Below, piece by piece: positions 8,642 to 16,874 of a DNA stretch of 47,283 bases. Numbering within the stretch: the stretch's first letter is position 1; each line of letters begins with the position of its first letter. The position numbers and the translations under genes are program-made. Origin of the DNA: Streptomyces himastatinicus ATCC 53653 (GTDB lineage Bacteria; Actinomycetota; Actinomycetes; Streptomycetales; Streptomycetaceae); NCBI RefSeq assembly GCF_000158915.1, contig NZ_GG657754.1:4900208-4947490 (forward strand), in the 5' to 3' direction. The notes below the pieces were generated by a model. It had not been told where the DNA came from and searched no databases. It saw only the letters and a program-made list of their open reading frames with translations.

Positions 8642-9547
8642 ATGTGGGACATAGCGCCTGGCGATCAGAACAAGCGGACGGAGATACAGAGCGAGTACGG
8701 CGGCAGTCGCCAGGGAGGAATCGCCCACTCCAGCTCATCGTCGAACGTTCTGCTGTTCACCAACCCCAAGCGTGGCCGCAAGGTCGGCTACTTCGACGGC
8801 TGGGGCACGGACGGCTGCTACCACTACACCGGTGAAGGCCAGAAGGGCGACCAGCAGATGGTCCGGGGAAACCGGGCCGTACTTCAGCACGTCCAAGAGG
8901 GGCGCGCGCTACGTCTGTTCGACGCAGTCTCCAGTGGTGTCTACGCATACCTCGGGCAGTTCACCCTCGCAGACCCTCCCTGGTACTACCGGGACGCGCT
9001 CGACGCGAAGGACGAGTTGCGCAGCGTGATCATGTTCCGCCTCAAGCCGATCGGCCCATCGGCCCAGCTCGGCGACGATCTCTCGTTCACACCGCGCAAT
9101 GACGACGTGATCGAAGACGTCGAGATCGAGCAGCACCATACGGAACGCATGGCCGTCAGCTCGAAGAGCAAGGGACACGAAGCTGAGCGGCGTGAGGCCC
9201 CCTTGGTCACGAAGTACCGCGACTACTTGGAGATGCAGGGGCACACCGTCAAGCGCAAGAAGATCATCCCTGCCGGTGAGGTGCGGGCCCTCTACACCGA
9301 TCTGTACGACGTCACCGACGAGGCTCTCATCGAGGCCAAGGGCAGCGTGACCCGTGAAGCCGTGCGCATGGCCATAGGGCAGCTGTATGACTATCGGCGC
9401 TACATCACACCCCGGCCCTCACTTGGTGTATTGCTGCCATCACAGCCGCGACAAGATCTCATTGACCTGTGCAACGCGTCGGGCGCGACGGTGATCTGGC
9501 CCGACGGGGACGTGTTCGACAGCAGCGCTGCAGACCCAATGCACTGA
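8642..9547 (+). CDS. ScoMcrA-like DNA-recognition domain fused to PD-(D/E)xK nuclease (putative modification-dependent restriction)
   Basis: The first ~150 residues (IAPGDQNKRTEIQSEYGGSR, NVLLFTNPKRGRKVGYFDGW, HYTGEGQKGDQQM, GRALRLF) match the SRA-like/sulfur-binding type N-terminal domain of ScoMcrA-like proteins, which read modified DNA. After a linker, about residues 175-300 look like a PD-(D/E)xK fold: an Asp in ALYTDLYDV, then ALIEAKG as the ExK, and a conserved GQLYDYRRY helix. So it is probably a single-chain endonuclease against modified (methylated or phosphorothioated) DNA. The start is chosen at ATG 8642, where homology begins; GGGGGA is just upstream. ATG 8624 is an alternative. 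Codon use is less GC-biased than in neighbours. It lies 90 bases before the helicase gene, probably in one operon. Confidence 0.72.
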   Translation: MWDIAPGDQNKRTEIQSEYGGSRQGGIAHSSSSSNVLLFTNPKRGRKVGYFDGWGTDGCYHYTGEGQKGDQQMVRGNRAVLQHVQEGRALRLFDAVSSGVYAYLGQFTLADPPWYYRDALDAKDELRSVIMFRLKPIGPSAQLGDDLSFTPRNDDVIEDVEIEQHHTERMAVSSKSKGHEAERREAPLVTKYRDYLEMQGHTVKRKKIIPAGEVRALYTDLYDVTDEALIEAKGSVTREAVRMAIGQLYDYRRYITPRPSLGVLLPSQPRQDLIDLCNASGATVIWPDGDVFDSSAADPMH

Positions 9548-9637
9548 CACTCGTCTGTCCGCAGGCGATCCAATCAGTCGCAGTGTCAGAGTCAGTTGGT
9601 ACAACTTCATTGCCACAAAGCGACGAGGGGAGCTGCG

Positions 9638-12600
9638 ATGGTCGAGCACTTTGCGGACCAGGCCACGCCAGTGCCTGGTGTGTACGAGCGGCTGATCACC
9701 TCACGCATCGAGGACCAGCTGAAGGCGCTGGACGCCGCAGGGTGGAAGACCGTCCAGCAGAAGGTCGGCGCGCACTCCTCCCCTCACGTCCTCGCGCGCC
9801 ACGTCGCCGACACCGTGCGCCGGGTCTTCCTTGACCTGCCTCCCGATGAGCAGGTCATCGCGGCCAACCACATCCTTGAGTCGATCAGCACGCTCGACGG
9901 CGCCAAGCAGTGGATTGACCTCATCGCGGACGGCCCTCGACAGCTGATTGCCGTCGCCGAGCAGGAGGCGCCGGGCGTCTACTCCATGCGCCCGGCGACG
10001 CCGCTCTCCGAGACGGCACTCATCACCAACTCCCCCGAGGACCCGAACCTGGGCTTCGAGCTGCGGGCCGAATTAGCTACCGCAGACCGCGTTGACCTGC
10101 TCTGTGCGTTCGTGAAGTGGCACGGTCTGCGCGTCCTGGAGGAGTCGCTGAAGGCGGCGCGGGATCGCGGGGTGCCGATCCGCGTCATCACGACCACATA
10201 CATCGGAGCCACCGAGCGGACCGCCCTGGATCGACTCGTCCGGGAGTTCAACGCCGAGGTCAAGGTCAACTACGAGGTGCGGTCCACGCGGCTGCACGCA
10301 AAGGCGTGGCTGTTTCGACGGAACAGCGGCTACGACACCGCGTACGTGGGAAGCTCGAACCTCTCCAGGGCCGCACTGCTCGACGGCTTGGAGTGGAACG
10401 TCCGCCTCTCATCGGTAGCGACGCCGCCGGTGTTGAAGAAGTTCGAGGCCACCTTCGACTCGTACTGGAGCGAGCCCTCCTTCGAGACGTATGACCCCGA
10501 CAGCGACGCCACCCGGCTCGAAGAGGCGCTCACCCTGGCGAGCGGGAAGCAGCGGACCGGAACGCGCGTCATCAGTCTGTCCGGCCTCGAGGTGCGGCCA
10601 TATCCTCATCAGCAGGACATGCTCGAGCGGCTTCATATCGAGCGGGACATCCACGGTCGTCACCGAAACTTGCTTGTCGCCGCAACGGGCACCGGCAAGA
10701 CCGTCATGGCCGCGCTCGATTACAAGGCGCTGAAGAGGAAGCACCAGGGGCGCCCGCTCAACCTCCTCTTCGTCGCTCACCGCCAAGAGATCCTGAAGCA
10801 GTCGCTCCGCACCTATCAAGAGGTGCTCGATGATGCCAACTTCGGAGAGCTCCTCGTCGGAGGCAATGAGCCACAGGACTGGACTCATGTCTTTGCTAGC
10901 GTCCAGTCCCTCCACACTCGTTCCCTGGAAAAGCTCGCGCCGGACCACTTCGACGTCGTGGTCATCGACGAGTTCCACCACGGTGTTTCGCCGACCTACC
11001 GACGCATCATCGACCACTTCGAGCCGATGGAGCTTCTGGGCCTGACGGCCACACCAGAGCGCATGGACGGCCGGAACGTCCAGGATGAGTTCTTCGACGG
11101 CCACATCGCCGCCGAGATGCGCCTGTGGGAGGCGCTGGAGAATGATCTGCTCAGCCCCTTCCACTACTTCGGCATAGCCGACAACACGGACCTCGAAGGG
11201 CTCACCTGGAAACAGGGGTCCTACGACACGGGCGAGCTGGGCCAGCTCTACACGGGAAACCATGCGCGAGCCCGTCTCATCGTGAAGGCCGTGCAGGAGA
11301 AGGTGACGGATCCCGGCGCAATGCGGGCGCTGGGCTTCTGCGTCACCGTTGCGCACGCGCACTTCATGGCCGACTTCTTCCGCCAGGCTGGCATCAGCGC
11401 CCAGGCCCTCGATGGATCCACCCCCACCGCGGAACGCGCACAGGCCCTGCACGACCTGCGCGAGGGCAAGGTGCAGGCCCTGTTCTCGGTCGACCTCTTC
11501 AATGAGGGGCTCGACATCCCGGATGTGGACACCCTCCTCCTGCTCCGTCCGACCGCCAGCGCCACGGTGTTTCTCCAGCAACTGGGCCGGGGCCTGCGAC
11601 GCACGCCGGACAAGGCGGTGCTCACTGTCCTCGATTTCATCGGACAGCACCGCAAGGAGTTTCGCTTCGAAGAGCAGTTCCGTGCGCTGACGAGCTTCAC
11701 CCGCAACCGGCTCACGGAGCACATCGAGCGCGACTTCCCACAGCTGCCGTCGGGATGCGAAATCATCCTCGACCGCAAGTCCAAGCAACGGATCCTGGAC
11801 AACATCAAGAGCCAGATCAACGTCAACGTCCGGCAGTTGACGCAAGAGGTGGCCGCATACGCCGAACCACGGCTCGATGCCTATCTCCGCGAGAGTCGCC
11901 GCGAGCTCAAAGAGCTCTATCGCAGCAACAACTCATGGACACGTCTCTTGAGGCGAGCACGCCTGCTGGGCGAGGAGCACCCCGAGGGCGAAGAGGCACT
12001 GCTCAAGCGGGTCTCGGCGTTCCTCCATGTCGATGATCCACAGCGCGTCCATGCCTACCGCCGGGTGCTGGCCGATGACGCCCCGGGGTACGACTCGCTC
12101 GATGCATCAGGGCAGGCGTACGCGCGGATGCTCTTCTTCTCCCTGTGGCCCCTGGGCGGCGGATTCGCCAGCTACGCCGAGGGCTTTGCGTCCTTGCGCC
12201 AGCAGAGCGCCTTCCGCAGCGAGCTGAGCCAAGTGCTCGCGTACAACCTCGAGCACACCGACCACTACCCGATCCCACTCCTGGGCGACCACGGCGGAGT
12301 CCCGCTGGCCGTCCACGCCTCCTACAGCCGCGAGGAAATCCTGCCCGCCCTCGGCCAGGCGGATGTGGGCGGCTTCATGCCGGGCAACTTCCGCGAAGGC
12401 ATGAAGTGGTGCGAAGGGCTTCGGACCGACGCGCTCTTGATCACCCTCGAAAAGGATGACAAGGACTTCTCGCCGCAGACCCGGTACAAGGACTACGCGA
12501 TGAGCCCAGATCGCTTCCACTGGGAATCGCAGAACCAGACCTCGGAGTCGTCCCCCACGGGCCTGCGCTATCAGCAACACCAGGAGCGCGGCACTCACGT

Positions 12601-12778
12601 ACTGCTTTTCGTACGGCGCTACAAGAAGACCGACATCGGTGGCCCTCAGCCATGGATGCTGCTCGGCCCCGCTACGTACGCCTCTCACGAGGGCAGCAAG
12701 CCCATGGGCATCGTCTGGCGGCTCCAGCACAAACTGCCTGCCGACGTCTGGACGTACTCGGCCATCGCAGCGGGGTAG
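9638..12778 (+). CDS. PLD-nuclease/DEAD-box helicase/DUF3427 protein (putative anti-phage defence)
   Basis: The 1046-residue multidomain protein has an HKD/phospholipase-D-like nuclease motif around 220-241 (HAKAWLF then GSSNLS). A superfamily 2 helicase core follows: Walker A AATGTGKT with Lys near 354, DEFHHG as the Walker B box, LGLTATPERMDG, and motif VI QQLGRGLRR. The C-terminus ends in a DUF3427-type domain (GDHGGVPLAVHASYSREEIL, PGNFREGMKW, LLGPATYASHEG). Proteins of this architecture occur beside restriction and other defence genes. The start at 9638 has GGGGAG five bases upstream; an upstream TTG is less likely. The partner gene before it encodes a putative modified-DNA nuclease, so the two may act together. 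Confidence 0.85.
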   Translation: MVEHFADQATPVPGVYERLITSRIEDQLKALDAAGWKTVQQKVGAHSSPHVLARHVADTVRRVFLDLPPDEQVIAANHILESISTLDGAKQWIDLIADGPRQLIAVAEQEAPGVYSMRPATPLSETALITNSPEDPNLGFELRAELATADRVDLLCAFVKWHGLRVLEESLKAARDRGVPIRVITTTYIGATERTALDRLVREFNAEVKVNYEVRSTRLHAKAWLFRRNSGYDTAYVGSSNLSRAALLDGLEWNVRLSSVATPPVLKKFEATFDSYWSEPSFETYDPDSDATRLEEALTLASGKQRTGTRVISLSGLEVRPYPHQQDMLERLHIERDIHGRHRNLLVAATGTGKTVMAALDYKALKRKHQGRPLNLLFVAHRQEILKQSLRTYQEVLDDANFGELLVGGNEPQDWTHVFASVQSLHTRSLEKLAPDHFDVVVIDEFHHGVSPTYRRIIDHFEPMELLGLTATPERMDGRNVQDEFFDGHIAAEMRLWEALENDLLSPFHYFGIADNTDLEGLTWKQGSYDTGELGQLYTGNHARARLIVKAVQEKVTDPGAMRALGFCVTVAHAHFMADFFRQAGISAQALDGSTPTAERAQALHDLREGKVQALFSVDLFNEGLDIPDVDTLLLLRPTASATVFLQQLGRGLRRTPDKAVLTVLDFIGQHRKEFRFEEQFRALTSFTRNRLTEHIERDFPQLPSGCEIILDRKSKQRILDNIKSQINVNVRQLTQEVAAYAEPRLDAYLRESRRELKELYRSNNSWTRLLRRARLLGEEHPEGEEALLKRVSAFLHVDDPQRVHAYRRVLADDAPGYDSLDASGQAYARMLFFSLWPLGGGFASYAEGFASLRQQSAFRSELSQVLAYNLEHTDHYPIPLLGDHGGVPLAVHASYSREEILPALGQADVGGFMPGNFREGMKWCEGLRTDALLITLEKDDKDFSPQTRYKDYAMSPDRFHWESQNQTSESSPTGLRYQQHQERGTHVLLFVRRYKKTDIGGPQPWMLLGPATYASHEGSKPMGIVWRLQHKLPADVWTYSAIAAG

Positions 12779-12782
12779 TGGC

Positions 12783-13532
12783 TCAGCTGACCGCGCCGAG
12801 CTCGGATTCGAAGTGCATTTGGGCTCGGTCCAAGACCGTGTCGGGGTCCTGCCCATGGGCGCGGAACCAATGGAGCAGGTCGGCGATCACGGCAATGGCC
12901 ACCTCCTCCGCCACCGCATGGCTCAACGGCGATGTGGAGCGTGCCGCAAGCAGTGGCTGACCGTAGAGGGTCAGCAGGGCGTCGGCGCGCTGCACCTGCG
13001 GTCGATCAACGTGGGTGTCGTGTCGCCTGAGCTCGGTGGCGATCTCGCACCAGGTGGTCTTGCCGCGCTCGGTCGGGATCACGCCCCAACGGTCGGTCAT
13101 GGCAGTGACCAGCGCCAGCCCCCGACCCGACTCGGCCGTGGTTGATGCACTCAGCAGCGTGGGCAATGCACGGGAGTCCGGATCGCTGATGGCAATGCGC
13201 AGGTAGGTGCCGTTCATGTCGACGGCCATGGTCGTCGGAGTCCCGAGGCCGACGTGGGTGATGACGTTGGCGACGAGCTCGCTCACGCAGATCTGCGCAG
13301 CCTCCACGAGGTCAGGTAGGCCCCAGAGTGTGAGGTGCGTACGCATGATGCGTCTCAGCGCGGCCACTTCGCCTGGTTCCGCCAGGAAGGGAAGGTCCCA
13401 CGCCTTCCTCTGCATGCACTGCTCGACAACCACGCGCTTCAACCCCTTGCCGTTGCGCCACACCAAGCGGTCACCCACCGCAACAACTGAGTGCCTCTTG
13501 GTGACTTCACGTGAGAGCATGGCACCGCACAT
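12783..13532 (-). CDS. RsbW-like HATPase/anti-sigma-type regulator of a WhiJ-like module
   Basis: The protein of about 250 residues contains a GHKL ATPase core: N-box QICVSELVANVITHVG, a G1 region DPDSRALP, and ESGRGLALVTAMTDRWG. A C-terminal extension of about 80 residues has no motif I recognise. Such HATPases recur in Streptomyces next to a WhiJ-like HTH protein and a DUF397 protein, as in the whiJ and abaA loci, where they act in developmental and antibiotic regulation. It is divergent from that pair here. The start is uncertain: the ATG at 13532 is used, ATG 13520 is possible, and the open frame reaches a TTG at 13544. Its 3' end converges on the helicase gene with only four bases between. 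Confidence 0.82.
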   Translation of the reverse strand: MCGAMLSREVTKRHSVVAVGDRLVWRNGKGLKRVVVEQCMQRKAWDLPFLAEPGEVAALRRIMRTHLTLWGLPDLVEAAQICVSELVANVITHVGLGTPTTMAVDMNGTYLRIAISDPDSRALPTLLSASTTAESGRGLALVTAMTDRWGVIPTERGKTTWCEIATELRRHDTHVDRPQVQRADALLTLYGQPLLAARSTSPLSHAVAEEVAIAVIADLLHWFRAHGQDPDTVLDRAQMHFESELGAVS

Positions 13533-13634
13533 TCCTACATGCAATGTGCATAAGAGGATTCGCCCGATTGAGTGACTGACGTATGGCGAAACGCCGACAA
13601 GACTGAACGGACGTCACGAGATGAGGAGTTCACG

Positions 13635-14486
13635 GTGCCTGGATCACCCACTGCACGACGTCGCCGCTTGGCGATTGAGCTCAAGAAACTTCGCGAGGAG
13701 CACCAGCTCACCTGCGGTCAGGTAGGCACGGAACTGGACTGGAGCGGTTCGAAGGTCAACCGCCTGGAGACGGGCCAGGGTCGAGTCCAGCCATCGGACG
13801 TCGATGCGCTCTGCCGCTTCTACGGCACCTCCGACGAGCTGCGCGAACTCCTCAAGGAGCTGGCCAAGCAGTCCAAGATGCGCGGGTGGTGGCATGCGTA
13901 CGGCAGCGCGGTGCCCTCTTGGTTCTCGGTCTACGTCGGGTTAGAGCAGGCCGCCTCAGGCCTGCGGACGTACGAGTGCGAGTTCGTGCCCGGTCTGCTT
14001 CAGACAGCCGACTACGCCCGAGAGCTCCACCTCGCCGCGCCCACTCAGGACCCCGACGACGGTGAGCGCATGATCAACGTACGGATGGAGCGACAGGCCC
14101 TGCTGACGAGCGCGACGCCTCCCGACCTGTGGGTGATCATCCACGAGAGCGTCCTGCGACACACGATCGGCAGCCCCAAGGTGATGCATGGGCAACTCGA
14201 ACGCCTCCTGGAAGTCGCCCAGCTGAAGAACGTCACAATCCAGGTTCTGCCGTTCGATGCCGGGAGCTACCCTGCCGTGGGGGCGTTCAGCATCTTGGAG
14301 TTCCCCGAGCAGGAGGACCTCGACGTCGTCTATCGCGACGGCCTGACGGACGCCGTGTACCTGGAGCGTCCGGAAGACATCGCTCAATATACGAAGGCGT
14401 TTGACAACCTACGTGCGTTGTCCTTGAGTCCTCAACGAGCCAGCAATCTCATCAGGCATGCGATGCGAGGACTGACGGATGACTGA
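13635..14486 (+). CDS. WhiJ-like XRE transcriptional regulator (HTH + DUF5753)
   Basis: The 283-residue protein starts VPGSPTARRRRLAIELKKLR. It has an XRE helix-turn-helix (LTCGQVGTELDWSGSKVNRL) at about 25-60 and then the DUF5753 region: WWHAYGSAVPSWFSVYVGLE, FVPGLLQTADYAREL, VIHESVLRH-like and QVLPFDAG. The GTG at 13635 is preferred over the upstream in-frame start because GAGGAG (13623-13628) lies six bases ahead and family members begin with this PGSPTARRRRL. Its last bases overlap the start of the DUF397 gene, so the two are translationally coupled. With the divergent HATPase it forms a complete three-gene WhiJ-type module. Confidence 0.93.
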   Translation: MPGSPTARRRRLAIELKKLREEHQLTCGQVGTELDWSGSKVNRLETGQGRVQPSDVDALCRFYGTSDELRELLKELAKQSKMRGWWHAYGSAVPSWFSVYVGLEQAASGLRTYECEFVPGLLQTADYARELHLAAPTQDPDDGERMINVRMERQALLTSATPPDLWVIIHESVLRHTIGSPKVMHGQLERLLEVAQLKNVTIQVLPFDAGSYPAVGAFSILEFPEQEDLDVVYRDGLTDAVYLERPEDIAQYTKAFDNLRALSLSPQRASNLIRHAMRGLTDD

Positions 14487-14679
14487 CATAGCAACGCTCG
14501 TGTGGCACAAGAGCAGCTACAGCAACGGGAGCGGGGGCAACTGCGTGGAGACGGCGAAGCTGCCGGACCACGACACCGCCGTGCGCGACTCGAAGCGTCC
14601 GGATGGGCCCGTGCTCGGGTTCTCTCACGACGCGTGGGGCGACTTCGTCACCGCCGTGCGGCGGGATGAGCTGAGCTGA
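14479..14679 (+). CDS. DUF397 small protein, partner of the WhiJ-like regulator
   Basis: The 66-residue protein MTDIATLVWHKSSYSNGSGG... carries the DUF397 hallmarks WHKSSYSNGSGGNCVE, VRDSKRPDGP and W..F; the family is small, acidic and cytoplasmic. The ATG at 14479 overlaps the stop of the preceding regulator by eight bases. DUF397 proteins are encoded next to WhiJ-like HTH proteins and are thought to antagonise or modulate them; this is known for the family and inferred here. Confidence 0.93.
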   Translation: MTDIATLVWHKSSYSNGSGGNCVETAKLPDHDTAVRDSKRPDGPVLGFSHDAWGDFVTAVRRDELS

Positions 14680-14772
14680 GGTTCCTGCCACCTCTAGTCG
14701 GTTCGGGCCTGAGGGCGGTGCCTCCCTGCGTAGGGTCGGGGCAAGGAGACCCTTCAACAGGGAGGTAGCGGC

Positions 14773-15078
14773 ATGGCTGGGGTACCGGCGGGGCTGGTGG
14801 CTGCGGGTGGGTTGATCGGGGGGTATGGGGTGGCCCGGTGGACCAAGCGGCGGCCGCTCGGTGGGGTTGCGCTGGCAGCGGCCGGGGCCGTGGCTGCCAA
14901 GGGGTGGCGGGACAAGGCCGGGAACGGGACGGCGGCCGCGCTCAGCGGGTTGTACGTGGCCGCGTTCGCCGGGTCGCATCCGCTGGCGAAGAAGGTCGGC
15001 GCGTGGCCGTCCGTCTTCGGAGTCGCCGGTGGGGTCGCCGCCGCTTCGTGGGTGCTCGCCGATCGGCGCGGGGAGTAG
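14773..15078 (+). CDS. Small hypothetical membrane protein
   Basis: The 101-residue Ala/Gly-rich protein begins MAGVPAGLVAAGGLIGGYGV and has two to four short hydrophobic stretches separated by basic patches (ARWTKRRP, KGWRDKAG), ending ASWVLADRRGE. GGGAGG lies about eight bases upstream. I do not recognise a family. The last 35 coding bases (about 15039-15074) are copied nearly perfectly 640 bases downstream, where no matching gene remains. Confidence 0.75.
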   Translation: MAGVPAGLVAAGGLIGGYGVARWTKRRPLGGVALAAAGAVAAKGWRDKAGNGTAAALSGLYVAAFAGSHPLAKKVGAWPSVFGVAGGVAAASWVLADRRGE

Positions 15079-15191
15079 GGCCGCCCGCTGCTCGGGTCCG
15101 TCCACGATCACGGCGTACTCGATGGGCATCGGTCCGTGACCCCCTTCGGCATCCCGGCACCGCGGGCTCGTCACTGGGCCATTGGACGTGA

Positions 15192-15210
15192 CCCAAGGAC
15201 AGTCCTTGGG
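15192..15210. terminator. Perfect inverted repeat (terminator or operator)
   Basis: CCCAAGGAC and GTCCTTGGG flank a single A. With a one-base spacer it is a tight palindrome, better as a protein-binding operator than as a hairpin loop. It could also belong to the terminator of the upstream membrane-protein gene. It lies about 100 bases before the secreted-protein start. Confidence 0.45.
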
Positions 15211-15313
15211 CCGTGTGGATCAATGTCGGCGTCTCCCTCAGCCTTTTTCATGACTTTCTCTCTTAAATCTGAAGTGACAGTCGACATCCGACTGCGCTTC
15301 ATATGGAGGAATC

Positions 15314-15580
15314 ATGCAGATCGCGAAGAAGGTGGCCTTCCTGGCCGCGACCGCCGGCAGCCTGGTGCTCCTCGGGACCGGCACCGCGGCCGCCTACGGT
15401 GGCACGGACCACGAGGTTCCGCCTCCCCCCGTCAGCGTCCAGTCGTGCAGCGTCAACACCGGCGAAATCAGCTTCACCAACGGTGACGTCACCACCGGGA
15501 ACGTCGGGGACAACTCCCCGGTCGCCAACAACACCGTCATCATCAGTGTCAGCTGCTTCAACACCACCGATGACGACTGA
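15314..15580 (+). CDS. Small secreted protein, divergent member of the Cys-repeat family
   Basis: The 88-residue precursor MQIAKKVAFLAATAGSLVLL... has a clear Sec signal peptide ending near GTAAA|YGG. The mature part of about 62 residues has two cysteines (VQSCSV and SVSCFN) and ends FNTTDDD. Its signal peptide closely resembles those of the four paralogues at 20257, 21640, 22227 and 23020. It keeps Q-S before the first Cys and C-x-N at the end, but has only one degenerate repeat. The ribosome site is ATATGGAGG, as in two paralogues. It lacks the shared upstream element of the other four. Function unknown; it should be exported. Confidence 0.8.
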   Translation: MQIAKKVAFLAATAGSLVLLGTGTAAAYGGTDHEVPPPPVSVQSCSVNTGEISFTNGDVTTGNVGDNSPVANNTVIISVSCFNTTDDD

Positions 15581-15731
15581 GGCGGTTTGAGAGTAAAAAA
15601 GTTGGGAGTCACCGGGCGCGGATCATGCATTGAGCGAGTTGGAGAAACGCGCCGTGCATGTCGCCCCGGGACTCCCGGCGCCGCTTCGTGGGTGCTTGCC
15701 GATCGGCGTGGGGTGTGGGGGCGTAAGGGGA

Positions 15732-15756
15732 CCGGGACGGCGGGTTGCCGTCCCGG
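15732..15756 (-). terminator. Hairpin terminator after the aldo/keto reductase gene
   Basis: CCGGGACGGC and GCCGTCCCGG form a perfect 10-bp stem with a five-base loop, eleven bases past the stop of the reverse-strand reductase gene. No T-tract, as is common in Streptomyces. Confidence 0.7.
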
Positions 15757-15766
15757 CGGCGCGGTG

Positions 15767-16711
15767 TCAGTCCGAGGCGGACGTGAGGAGGTTCAGCTCG
15801 GGCTGGGTGAGCTGGAGGTCTACCGAGGCCAGCAGGGCGGGGAGCTGGGCGGGGGTGCGGGCGCTGGCTACCGGGGCGACCACGGTGGGCTGGGCGGTGA
15901 GCCAGGCCAGGGCGACGGTGGCGTGGTCCGCGTTGTGGTTGGCGGCCACGTCGTCCAGGGCGGCGAGGACCTTCTGGCCGCGCTCGGTCTCCAGGTGCTG
16001 GGCGGCGCCCGTCGCGCGGTGGCTGTCGACCGTGGTGCCGGGGCGGTACTTGCCGGTGAGGAAGCCGGACGCGAGCGCGTAGTACGGGAGCGTCGCCAGG
16101 CCGTAGCGGGCGGCGACGTCGGCCAGTTCGCCTTCGAAGGTGTCGCGCGAGACCAGGTTGTAGTGGGGCTGGAGGGCGACGTAGCGGGCCAGGTTCTCCT
16201 GGGCGGAGAAGGTGAGGGAGGCGTCCAGGCGCTTGGCGGAGATGTTGGAGGCGGCGATCTCGCGGACCTTGCCCGCCTTCACCAGCTCGTCAAGGGTGGA
16301 GATGATCTCCTCGACCGGCACCGAGGTGTCGTCGTAGTGGGTGTAGTAGAGGTCGACGTAGTCGGTGCCCAGGCGCTGGAGGGACTCGTCCAGGCCGGAC
16401 TTGATGGCGGAGGAGGTGAGTCCGCGCATCTCCGGGACGCCGGCGCCGACCTTGGTGGCGAGGACGATGTCGTCGCGGTTGCCGCGGGAGGCGAACCACT
16501 TGCTGAGGACGGTCTCGGACTCGCCGCCCTCGTTGCCGGGTGCCCAGGCGGAGTAGACGTCGGCGGTGTCGATGAAATTGCCGCCCGCGGCCACATAGGC
16601 GTCGAGCACCTCGAAGGATTCAGCCTCGCCGGCCGTCCAGCCGAAGACGTTGCCGCCCAGGGAGAGCGGGAAAACGGACAGGCTGCCGATGTTCTTACGG
16701 GTGTCAGTCAT
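15767..16711 (-). CDS. Aldo/keto reductase
   Basis: The 314-residue protein MTDTRKNIGSLSVFPLSLGG has the family tetrad: Asp48 and Tyr53 in FIDTADVYSAW, Lys87 in LATKVG, His125 in YYTHYDD. Typical AKR signatures follow (IAASNISAKRL, YYALASGFLTGKY, VALAWLTAQPTVV). It should reduce aldehydes or ketones with NADPH in the cytoplasm; the substrate cannot be told. It is a single gene with its own hairpin terminator. Confidence 0.92.
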   Translation of the reverse strand: MTDTRKNIGSLSVFPLSLGGNVFGWTAGEAESFEVLDAYVAAGGNFIDTADVYSAWAPGNEGGESETVLSKWFASRGNRDDIVLATKVGAGVPEMRGLTSSAIKSGLDESLQRLGTDYVDLYYTHYDDTSVPVEEIISTLDELVKAGKVREIAASNISAKRLDASLTFSAQENLARYVALQPHYNLVSRDTFEGELADVAARYGLATLPYYALASGFLTGKYRPGTTVDSHRATGAAQHLETERGQKVLAALDDVAANHNADHATVALAWLTAQPTVVAPVASARTPAQLPALLASVDLQLTQPELNLLTSASD

Positions 16712-16788
16712 GCATCGTCACAACGCTGAAGGCTGAGGGGGTTATTCCGTCGGAGGCCGCAGACAGAGAGGCCGCGGACAGAGAAGAA

Positions 16789-16834
16789 CCGGCGGCCCTG
16801 GCGTCAAGGGGGGAGAGAGCGCCAGAGCCGCCGG
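16789..16834 (-). terminator. Hairpin terminator after the M23 peptidase gene
   Basis: CCGGCGGC...TGGCG pairs with CGCCA...GCCGCCGG, with a two-base internal mismatch and a purine-rich loop. It lies about 40 bases past the stop of the reverse-strand peptidase gene. Confidence 0.6.
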
Positions 16835-16874
16835 AACGAGGGGCCGTCGTAGCGACGACGGCCGGATCAGGGGG

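Larger units (their letters stand above)
15039..15714. repeat. 35-bp direct repeats, 640 bp apart, flanking a small secreted-protein gene
   Basis: Bases 15039-15074 (the coding end of the small membrane protein, ...ASWVLADRRG) recur at 15679-15714 with two mismatches: C to T in GTGCTCGCC and in GGCGCGGGG. Both copies can read ASWVLADRRG, but the second has no surrounding gene. The secreted-protein gene at 15314-15580 sits between them. This looks like the scar of an insertion or a partial tandem duplication. Confidence 0.75.

Noticed and set aside
15587..16729. Long + strand frame of 380 codons antisense to the aldo/keto reductase
   Set aside because: Gly/Val/Arg-rich shadow of the reductase's third-position GC; the reverse frame has all catalytic residues.
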